38,637 nucleotides of DNA from Clostridia bacterium. GTDB taxonomy: Bacteria > Bacillota > Clostridia > Christensenellales > Aristaeellaceae. The notes under the pieces are model-generated. The model was not told the DNA's origin and did not search any database. It was given only the letters and a program-made list of their open reading frames with translations. The position numbers and the translations under genes were made by a program. This document shows, one piece after another, positions 33,018-38,637 of the stretch; the stretch's first letter is position 1; every line of letters begins with the position of its first letter. The stretch covers positions 1-38,637 of the forward strand of contig JAFXBE010000042.1 of the NCBI GenBank assembly GCA_017516765.1, written 5' to 3'.

Positions 33018-33852
33018 CATCAACGCTTACAGCTGCGCAGGGCTGGAGCATAACGAGGATGCGGTGTACACTGCCGAAGGGCTGCTTATTGTAATGGACG
33101 GCGCATCCGGTCTCAACGGCATACACAGGACAGATGCCCCTACCGATGCCTGTTGGCTGTCCCATACGGCGGTTGCGCTGCTGGCAGAGAAGCTGAATGC
33201 GTCGGAAAGACCCATTGCCGAAGCACTGGAGGAGACTGCCGAAGCGCTCAGGCAGGGGCTGACTGCCTTTGGCTATCCGGAGGAACCGGAGCTTTACCCC
33301 AGCGGTTCTCTGATGATCGCCCGTCGGATGGGAGAAGAGATCGAGCTGTATACGCTGGGAGATTGCACCGCCCTGATCCGCTGGCGGGACGGGCGGCCTG
33401 TGTGCTGCTGCCACGATGCGGCGGTGACCCGGCTGGACAATGCGGTTCTGACCCGCGCCCAGAAGCTGGCAGAAAGTTGCGGCGGTTCGGTTGCGCAGGC
33501 GCTGCCCGAGCTCAGGTCTTATGTGGTGGAAAACCGTCGGTTGCGCAACCGGGAGGGCGGCTACTGGATTTTCGATCCCTCGGGCAGGGGGATTGCCCAC
33601 GGGCAGCGGCTGTTGCTGCCTGCGGGGGAAGTACACTCCCTTGCGCTGATGTCGGATGGGTTCTACGACATTGCCCAGCTTGAGGGCGGCCCCACCCACG
33701 AGGAATTGATGACGCTGCTGGAAAACACGCCGGCTGCGAAATTGGTGGAAGGACTGTATGAGGCTTTGGAGGCAGACCCGCTGCTGGATCGTCTGCCCCG
33801 GTTCAAGCTGAAGGACGATGCCACCGTTGCATATGCCCGTGTAGAGCCTTGA
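33007..33852 (+). CDS. PP2C-like serine/threonine phosphatase
   Basis: 281 residues from a TTG start (GGAGG 8 bases upstream) lying 11 bases inside the preceding gene. PP2C metal-site motifs are kept: NEDAVY near the N-terminus, VMDGASG (DG), LGDCTALI, LMSDGFYD and DDATVAYA at the end. So it should be an active Mn/Mg-dependent protein phosphatase, although the sequence is diverged between the motifs. A partner kinase is not in the window. Coupling to a membrane TPR protein suggests phosphatase recruitment to the membrane. Confidence 0.87.
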   Translation: MFVNINAYSCAGLEHNEDAVYTAEGLLIVMDGASGLNGIHRTDAPTDACWLSHTAVALLAEKLNASERPIAEALEETAEALRQGLTAFGYPEEPELYPSGSLMIARRMGEEIELYTLGDCTALIRWRDGRPVCCCHDAAVTRLDNAVLTRAQKLAESCGGSVAQALPELRSYVVENRRLRNREGGYWIFDPSGRGIAHGQRLLLPAGEVHSLALMSDGFYDIAQLEGGPTHEELMTLLENTPAAKLVEGLYEALEADPLLDRLPRFKLKDDATVAYARVEP

Positions 33853-33854
33853 AG

Positions 33855-33908
33855 CAAAAGAGCATCTCCGTCCCTGCATAAAGCGGGAGCGGAGATGCTT
33901 TGCTTATG
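33855..33908. terminator. Terminator after the PP2C gene
   Basis: Stem AGCATCTCC / GGAGATGCT (extended by AAGCAAA / TTTGCTT with a bulge) and a TTTGCTT tail, between convergent genes. Confidence 0.75.
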
Positions 33909-33986
33909 GGCTGCAAAACAGGAGTTTTTTACCGTTTGTGCATGGCATTAACGCTATGCCGGATGATTATCAATGCAACGCTTTGC

Positions 33987-35651
33987 TTATACGTTAGCGA
34001 TCAGTGTGGTCAGGGATTTCCTTTGGTTTTCGGTAGGCTCCTTCAGTTTACCGTTCTTCAGGAGCGTTGTGATGCAGTGCAACAGGAACCATCCGTCGGC
34101 GTGGAAGACAAACTGCAGCTCATACTCTGCTGTTTTTCTGAGGTGAGCGGGAACGGAATCCAGTACAGCTTTGGCATAAGGCGCTTTCAGTGCATCAAAG
34201 TCGGTCTGATGCTTTGCCTTGATCCGCTCGCCGATGGCAAGGAGCTTATCACGGATTTCGTCGCTTGCCAGAACCACGATCTGCCAAGCGGATCTGAATT
34301 GTCCGTCATAATCGCCGTTGGTCTTGATGAAACCACGTTCCGCAAGCCAAGCGTATTCGTCCTTTGAGAGACGATCACCGGATTCTCTTTCGTAGAGCGA
34401 AAGGATGCGTTTGGATTCTTCGGAGTAGCTGAGCCTGTCACCGTCTCCGCGATTGGACCACTCGCTGTCGATCTGCCAGAGCATGCGCCCACCGTTGCCA
34501 TTCCACCGGGGCCCGCTCCAGTTTTTCATATAAACATAGTCATCGGGAAGGATCAGAGCATCGGGAACAACGGATGCATGGAAGATGTTGTGGGCGCCAT
34601 CGGGACGGAGCGTGGCGACTTCTTCAAAGGAGATGCGATCATCCATCAGCTTTTTGCCCGACCATGCAGCTATATAGGGAATCAGCGTCCACAGGACAAA
34701 ATTCCGATCCGCTTCAGGGAACCCGGTCGGGGAGAGGGGTCGGTCGGTCTGTCCGCACCGGATGTCCGGGTCATCAAGAATGCCGGAGGAGGTCAGTTCA
34801 TCGTACAGATCGTTGGCAAACAGTTCGGCGGCGCGTCTGTACATGTTGTTCTGCATGGTAAGCAGATCCGCCGTCGGCTCGCTGATGATGAAGTTGGCAA
34901 TGTACTTATCCTTTTGTACCTGCAGGAAACCGTATTCCTCAAGGAACTCCGCTTCTGTTTCCACATACACGGGGGAAACGCCAAGGTCATCGGCGATCTC
35001 GTTGACGGTTTTCGCCGTATGGCGCACACAGTAGCAGATATTCTGTACCAGCGTGGAACGGAAGAATTCGTCGGGAGACTTTTTGCCCACCGAACCGTTG
35101 ATCCCCCAGGAGTGGAAGCGAATGGGGTTAAACATGAGTTGACTTGCGTTTCTCATCGTATCCATACCTCGTTTCAATTCTTTTTTCGCTTCAAACAAGT
35201 GCCATTTGACAGTACCGAGAGGAATCTCCAGCTCCCGGGCGATCTCTGCCTGCTTACGATTTTCGAAATAATACGCGATCACGATTCTTCTTTGCAGCTT
35301 GGACAGGTACGCGATCCCGGTTCGGAGACGATGGATGGCCTCCGTATTGTCACCGGCGTCCGGCTCAGAGTACGGGTCTGCGAGCAGCTCCGCGACCTCA
35401 TCAACTGAAACGCCGACCATGCTTTCCGCAGCATCACGGTAGTAGTTGCTGAGCGCATGATGGGCTACCGTCCAGATGAACTTGCCCATGTCCGCCACAT
35501 CCTCCTTGACAAGGAGTGCACGGAACGCTTTGATGACGATCTCTTGCGACAGATCCTCCGCATCGTGGATGCTTTTACACCGTTTCAGCGCAAATCCGAA
35601 TATGGGCTTCAGATATTCGGCTATGGTTTTCTCTACGTCTTGTCGGTTCAC
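33987..35651 (-). CDS. ECF-type sigma factor with long C-terminal extension
   Basis: 554 residues from a GTG start with GAGGTG 6 bases upstream. Residues 1-75 are σ region 2 (IFGFALKRCKSIHDAEDLSQEIVIKAF) and about 110-165 region 4 (LSKLQRRIVIAYYFENRKQAEIARELEIPLGTVKWHL). A winged-helix follows at about 205-260 (KTVNEIADDLGVSPVYVETE). The last ~290 residues are helical with several Trp-rich stretches and no family I know. It should guide RNA polymerase to its own regulon; the extension may sense a signal in place of an anti-sigma factor, since none is next to it. The frame extends upstream to 35903 but overlaps the tRNA-Ser gene, so it is not used. Confidence 0.88.
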   Translation of the reverse strand: MNRQDVEKTIAEYLKPIFGFALKRCKSIHDAEDLSQEIVIKAFRALLVKEDVADMGKFIWTVAHHALSNYYRDAAESMVGVSVDEVAELLADPYSEPDAGDNTEAIHRLRTGIAYLSKLQRRIVIAYYFENRKQAEIARELEIPLGTVKWHLFEAKKELKRGMDTMRNASQLMFNPIRFHSWGINGSVGKKSPDEFFRSTLVQNICYCVRHTAKTVNEIADDLGVSPVYVETEAEFLEEYGFLQVQKDKYIANFIISEPTADLLTMQNNMYRRAAELFANDLYDELTSSGILDDPDIRCGQTDRPLSPTGFPEADRNFVLWTLIPYIAAWSGKKLMDDRISFEEVATLRPDGAHNIFHASVVPDALILPDDYVYMKNWSGPRWNGNGGRMLWQIDSEWSNRGDGDRLSYSEESKRILSLYERESGDRLSKDEYAWLAERGFIKTNGDYDGQFRSAWQIVVLASDEIRDKLLAIGERIKAKHQTDFDALKAPYAKAVLDSVPAHLRKTAEYELQFVFHADGWFLLHCITTLLKNGKLKEPTENQRKSLTTLIANV

Positions 35652-35679
35652 TTGTTTGCACCTCGATTGAAAGCTTTCA

Positions 35680-35712
35680 CCTATACAGACACGGGATTTT
35701 GAAAAGGTTGGG
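35680..35712 (-). promoter_or_regulatory. Possible ECF-type promoter of the sigma gene
   Basis: Minus strand: CAACCTTTTC, then GTCTGTATAGG with 15 bases between AACC and GTCT. This resembles the AACC...CGTC layout of ECF promoters. It has no σA consensus. Self-control of the sigma gene is inferred. Confidence 0.4.
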
Positions 35713-35800
35713 GTTTGGATCAATATTTTGTTGAGAATGTTTTGTGTTATTGCATATTTGTTGCTCGGGTAAACCGGCAGCGAAGATTTTGTCTGTAAAA

Positions 35801-35826
35801 ACAAAAAAACCCTGATCGGGATCAGA
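35801..35826 (-). terminator. Terminator of tRNA-Ser
   Basis: Minus strand: CTGAT / ATCAG stem with a short loop, then GGTTTTTTTG. It starts about 35 bases after the tRNA-Ser 3' end. Confidence 0.75.
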
Positions 35827-35859
35827 GCTTTTCTGCGGCTGCTGATGGCAGCCCGTTGT

Positions 35860-35948
35860 TGGCGGAGACGGAGGGATTCGAACCCTCGTGCCCGTGAAGG
35901 CAAACTGATTTCGAGTCAGCCCCGTTATGACCACTTCGATACGTCTCC
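35860..35948 (-). tRNA. tRNA-Ser (anticodon CGA)
   Basis: 89 bases including an encoded CCA. The acceptor stem is GGAGACG / CGTCTCC with discriminator G. The anticodon loop is CTCGAAA in a CTGA/TCAG stem, giving CGA (reads UCG). A long variable arm, as in all tRNA-Ser, and a GGTTCGAATCC T-arm are present. Encoded CCA is usual for Firmicutes. Confidence 0.97.
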
Positions 35949-35993
35949 ATGTGGCAGGCGGTTCTGCAGGGCAGGATGCCCGCATACCTTGAT

Positions 35994-36022
35994 AGTATAC
36001 CATGCAATCGGTAGATTGGCAA
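35994..36022 (-). promoter_or_regulatory. σA promoter of tRNA-Ser
   Basis: Minus strand: TTGCCA, 17 bases, TATACT, with a predicted start about 40 bases before the tRNA. Confidence 0.8.
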
Positions 36023-36052
36023 GGAAAAACGGTCGCTGTTTGGAAAAAGTAC

Positions 36053-36081
36053 TGGACAAAGGAGGGAACGTTTGCTATAAT
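36053..36081 (+). promoter_or_regulatory. σA promoter of tRNA-Thr/tRNA-Pro
   Basis: Plus strand: TGGACA, 17 bases, TATAAT. The predicted start is about 9 bases before the tRNA-Thr. Confidence 0.85.
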
Positions 36082-36096
36082 GAACTTTGCTGATAT

Positions 36097-36172
36097 GCCA
36101 ATGTAGCTCAGTCGGTAGAGCAGCTGATTCGTAATCAGCAGGCCAGGGGTTCGAGTCCCCTCATTGGCTCCA
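36097..36172 (+). tRNA. tRNA-Thr (anticodon CGT)
   Basis: 76 bases with encoded CCA. Acceptor stem GCCAATG / CATTGGC, D-arm AGCTCAGTCGGTAGAGC, anticodon loop TTCGTAA in a GCTGA/TCAGC stem (CGT, reads ACG), T-arm GGTTCGAGTCC, discriminator T. Confidence 0.97.
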
Positions 36173-36181
36173 GTTTTTTTT

Positions 36182-36258
36182 CGAGGTGTAGCGCAGTTTG
36201 GTAGCGCGTTTGGTTCGGGACCAAAAGGTCGCAGGTTCAAATCCTGTCACCTCGACCA
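36182..36258 (+). tRNA. tRNA-Pro (anticodon CGG)
   Basis: 77 bases with encoded CCA. Acceptor stem CGAGGTG / CACCTCG, D-arm AGCGCAGTTTGGTAGCGC, anticodon loop TTCGGGA in a TTTGG/CCAAA stem (CGG, reads CCG), T-arm GGTTCAAATCC. It lies 9 bases after tRNA-Thr on one transcript. Its 3' end faces the integrase and could be an attachment site. Confidence 0.97.
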
Positions 36259-36262
36259 GCAA

Positions 36263-36300
36263 AACGACCGATTTCATGTGAGATCCGGTCGTTTTTATTA
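36263..36300 (+). terminator. Terminator of the tRNA pair
   Basis: Stem AACGACCG / CGGTCGTT followed by TTTATTATG, 5 bases after the tRNA-Pro CCA. Confidence 0.8.
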
Positions 36301-36329
36301 TGTTTTGTGCAAATGAGAACCTGCCGCCC

Positions 36330-36365
36330 GGGGCGATCCTGATCCGTTTGGTTCAGAATCGCCCC
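36330..36365. repeat. Long hairpin at the element edge
   Basis: GGGGCGATCCTGATCC / GGTTCAGAATCGCCCC, a 16-bp stem with two mismatches and a GTTT loop. Followed by TTTGG only, so termination is possible but not clear. Confidence 0.55.
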
Positions 36366-36376
36366 TTTGGCAAACC

Positions 36377-36456
36377 GGTTGGCAATTCTGTTGCGCTTTG
36401 AGGGCCAGCAAAGCTTTTGTTTTCAATGCTTTGCTGGCTTATCAGGTTGGCAATTC
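36377..36456. other. Repeat-hairpin-repeat site next to the integrase gene
   Basis: Two direct copies of GGTTGGCAATTC (36377-36388 and 36445-36456) flank a perfect 11-bp hairpin (GCCAGCAAAGC 36404-36414 / GCTTTGCTGGC 36428-36438). The second copy covers the last codons of the integrase gene. The layout fits an attachment or arm-binding site of the element, which is inferred. Confidence 0.45.
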
Positions 36457-37695
36457 ACATGGCAAATTTCTGGCTTGAAACATACCGCCCATCAGCTGCC
36501 CGGCTCGCTTCAAATCGGTCTGTTGCACATGGGTGTACACGTTGCGCATGGTGGCGATATCCGACCAGCCGCCGATGACCTGCATGGTCTTTTCATCCAT
36601 GCCGCTGCGGCGGCAGACCGTGGTAAAGGTGTGCCGGAAGCAATGGGGCGTTGCGCCGTATACGTTGATCTCCGATTTGATGCGCTCCCAGGTGCGCTTC
36701 ATGGTGGATGAAGTCACGTTGTCCTGCATCACATACTCCACGTTGTTTTCTTCGTGGGTCAGCCACTGAAGCAAATCGGGGTGCAACGGAATGGTACGCT
36801 TGCCTTTCTGAGTCTTGGTTTCACCAATGACCGGCAGATTGCCTTTGAAGGTGATGGCACGGCGCACATGCAGCAGCCCATTTTCCAGATCAACATCCTC
36901 CCAGCGAAGCGCCAGCACTTCTTCCCGGCGCATACCGGTGTAGATCAGCAGGGCAAGGTAACGCTGGTCACGTTTCTGCTTCAGGGTCGGCAGATGGTTA
37001 AGAATGTCGGCTACCTGCTCCTCCGTCAATGCCAGCCGCTCCTTTTTCTTGGTGGAAGGGTTGCGCAACCGCTTGGATTTGGCAGGATTGCGGGGGATCA
37101 GTCCGTCTTCCACCGCACCTTCCAGCACCATGCCCAGCACCATCTGGATCTCGTGCAGGGTCTTGCTGGCGTACTCGCGCTTTTCGTTGAGCAGCTGCTG
37201 AATTTTGTCCGTGGTGATCTCCGTTACCGGCAGGTCGCCAAAGGCAGGGATCAGGTGCTTTTGCAGGATGCTGGCGTATTCCGAGTAGGTGGTGTGACGC
37301 ACCGTGTGTGTCTTGTACAGCGACAGCCAGCTTGTGGCATACTGCCGGAATTCCGGAGCATTTCGTGTTTCAGGGGCTTCCTGCACCCCTGCGGGACGCA
37401 GCAGCGCAGCGCCGTTTTCGATGATCTCCTGCATGGTGTAACCGTTGATCCAGCGGGTGATAGGCTTGCCATCGGGCTCATGGCCGATAACCAGATTATG
37501 CCTGATTCTTGTACGGGACATATCGTTGTTTTCCTCCTTCGATATGTCCGAGCTTTCTGATTGATTGTTGGTGCAATTGTCAAGGTTCACGAACGCATCG
37601 GAAGCCCCCAGCGCGGTCTGCGCGCCTTCTTTGGCAGCCACACACAGCATCCGCTGGAGTTCGTCCTGCGATAATTGTATCATAGGGGTATTCAT
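36442..37695 (-). CDS. Tyrosine-type site-specific integrase
   Basis: 417 residues from the ATG that overlaps the mobilisation gene stop (ATGA). Residues 1-58 are a polar leader not typical of integrases. An arm-binding region and SAM-like domain (about 110-200) and the catalytic domain follow. The catalytic set is present: R in TGMRREEV, H-x-x-R in PHCFRHTF, W in GGWSD and Y in NVYTHV. A second ATG at 37521 (AAGGAGG 13 bases upstream) would give a normal 359-residue integrase, so two forms are possible. It should insert and excise the element, probably at the tRNA locus. Confidence 0.93.
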   Translation of the reverse strand: MNTPMIQLSQDELQRMLCVAAKEGAQTALGASDAFVNLDNCTNNQSESSDISKEENNDMSRTRIRHNLVIGHEPDGKPITRWINGYTMQEIIENGAALLRPAGVQEAPETRNAPEFRQYATSWLSLYKTHTVRHTTYSEYASILQKHLIPAFGDLPVTEITTDKIQQLLNEKREYASKTLHEIQMVLGMVLEGAVEDGLIPRNPAKSKRLRNPSTKKKERLALTEEQVADILNHLPTLKQKRDQRYLALLIYTGMRREEVLALRWEDVDLENGLLHVRRAITFKGNLPVIGETKTQKGKRTIPLHPDLLQWLTHEENNVEYVMQDNVTSSTMKRTWERIKSEINVYGATPHCFRHTFTTVCRRSGMDEKTMQVIGGWSDIATMRNVYTHVQQTDLKRAGQLMGGMFQARNLPCELPT

Positions 37696-38637
37696 TTATT
37701 CAAGCTGTCCGTGATGGTCTTGCTGACACCACGATCCTCCTCCCTCAATTGATTCAGGATCTCCTGCGGGATCCTCTCCAGCAGCGCAACCGCCTCCTGA
37801 TAATCCTTGCGCATCTTTGCCTGCTGCAGCTTCTCCATCACGCTGCCTTTCTTGGCGGCTTCCAGTTCCTTCAGCAGCGCTTCGTTCTCCGCTTCCAAAG
37901 CCTCGGCTTCGCGGAAAGCGGCATCGTATTTCTTCATGGTGGCTGCCATCTGCCATACATCGGGAAGATAGCTGTCCAGCGCCTGACTGATCTCCTGCTT
38001 CCGGCTTTTCAGATTGAGCACATTCGTGTCGCTCAGCAGCATTTCCAGCCGCTTTCGCTTTTTGGTCAGGCGGGACATCTGCTTGTATACGCTGGTGGGA
38101 ATGTGCCTGCGACCGGTTTCGCTGGCACTTTCGCCCCTCTCCAGCTCCGGGTATTTCTTGGACATATGCTCCCAGAACATATCCTGCCAGCGGCACAGCT
38201 GCTTCCGGTTGCCGATGATGTCCTTGGCGCTGAGCCGCTTGTCGGCGGTCAGCGGGACAAAACAAAGGTGCATATGGGGCGTTCGCTCGTCCATATGCAC
38301 CACTGCGGAGATCATGGTCTCCTGTGCCTGATGTTTGCTGAGAAAGTCCAGCGCTTCCTGAAAGAAAACCCGGATTTCTTTTATGCTTTTGTCTTTGAAG
38401 AACTCATGGGATGCGGTGAAGAGGGTTTCCACCATGCGGATGCTGTCGGTACGGGTGCGGCAACCCGCTTCCTTGATCTGCTGCTCCGCTTCTGCCCGGT
38501 ATCGTCGTTTGGGGGTGATCAGGTGGAAGTTCAGGTGAGAACGGCTGGGATCAATGTCCGGGTTGCTGGCGTATTTCTCTTTGGTGCGTTCGTCGTGGCT
38601 TTCGATCCGGCTGATTTCCGGGCCTTTGTATTTGGCA
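37692..38637 (-). CDS. MobV-type mobilisation protein (relaxase), 5'-truncated by the window edge
   Basis: At least 314 residues; the frame is open to the right edge. The visible N-terminal part includes RIESHDERTKEKYASNPDID and SRSHLNFHLITPK, typical of the Pre/Mob group, and the His-rich metal site HMDERTPHMHLCFVPLT. The last ~110 residues are a coiled-coil rich in E, A and L. MobV relaxases nick DNA at an origin of transfer so that a helper conjugation system can move the element. The first visible Met (at 38435) is not the start. The gene overlaps the integrase start by 4 bases, so both are one transcription unit. Confidence 0.9.
   Translation of the reverse strand, partial: AKYKGPEISRIESHDERTKEKYASNPDIDPSRSHLNFHLITPKRRYRAEAEQQIKEAGCRTRTDSIRMVETLFTASHEFFKDKSIKEIRVFFQEALDFLSKHQAQETMISAVVHMDERTPHMHLCFVPLTADKRLSAKDIIGNRKQLCRWQDMFWEHMSKKYPELERGESASETGRRHIPTSVYKQMSRLTKKRKRLEMLLSDTNVLNLKSRKQEISQALDSYLPDVWQMAATMKKYDAAFREAEALEAENEALLKELEAAKKGSVMEKLQQAKMRKDYQEAVALLERIPQEILNQLREEDRGVSKTITDSLNK

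Noticed and set aside
31383..33023. A 546-codon minus-strand frame over the TPR gene and the esterase start
   Set aside because: It runs across two genes and a promoter region, with no motif and no proper start.
35652..35903. Longer N-terminus for the sigma factor
   Set aside because: It would overlap the tRNA-Ser gene and its terminator; a GTG with a good ribosome site exists at 35651.
38435..38435. Met at 38435 as the relaxase start
   Set aside because: The frame stays open to the window edge and the upstream part carries conserved Mob motifs.

Overview
The window reads as a piece of a GC-rich Firmicutes/Clostridia chromosome, probably from a gut or rumen anaerobe. The evidence is strong AGGAGG-type ribosome sites, several TTG/GTG starts, σA promoters of the TTGACA-17-TATAAT kind, a YesM/YesN-type two-component pair, a RbsA/YtfR-type sugar importer, a domain-swapped GH3 β-glucosidase and a MobV-type mobilisation gene. 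No species is claimed. All assignments come from reading the sequence; no database search was run.

Layout. 1-3718: the 3' part of a large surface protein with nine MucBP-like repeats, three SH3-like domains, one membrane helix and a Pro/Tyr-rich cytoplasmic tail. 3840-8070: housekeeping and accessory genes (VOC and GNAT pair, DUF1292 protein, left-handed β-helix protein, amidohydrolase, macro-domain protein with a C-terminal HTH-like module). 8071-12962: a mosaic zone. AT-rich genes (XRE regulator, a small membrane protein, a zinc-ribbon protein, an α/β hydrolase) are mixed with GC-rich ones (GNAT, VWA protein, purC). They sit next to a dispersed repeat that is continuous at 11860-12067 and split around the XRE gene at 8082-8822.

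12963-31692: a plant-polysaccharide locus. A leftward operon encodes a CE15-type glucuronoyl esterase, GH3 β-glucosidase, IlvD/Edd dehydratase and methyltransferase. It is divergent from an AraC-type response regulator. The matching sensor kinase is translationally coupled to a lipoprotein sugar-binding protein. Next comes a rightward sugar ABC importer (binding protein, double ATPase, two permeases), then a leftward VOC/Gfo-Idh-MocA oxidoreductase pair and a secreted CE1-like esterase. The likely logic is that the secreted esterases trim hemicellulose side chains, the lipoprotein plus kinase sense the released sugar, the regulator switches on the importer, and the cytoplasmic GH3 and the oxidoreductase/dehydratase process the imported saccharide.

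31968-36258: a TPR/membrane protein overlapping a PP2C-type phosphatase, an ECF sigma factor with a long C-terminal extension, and tRNA-Ser(CGA), tRNA-Thr(CGT) and tRNA-Pro(CGG). 36300 to the right edge: one end of an integrated mobilisable element, with a repeat-hairpin-repeat site, a tyrosine integrase and a MobV relaxase that runs off the window.

No rRNA gene, CRISPR array or complete insertion sequence was seen.
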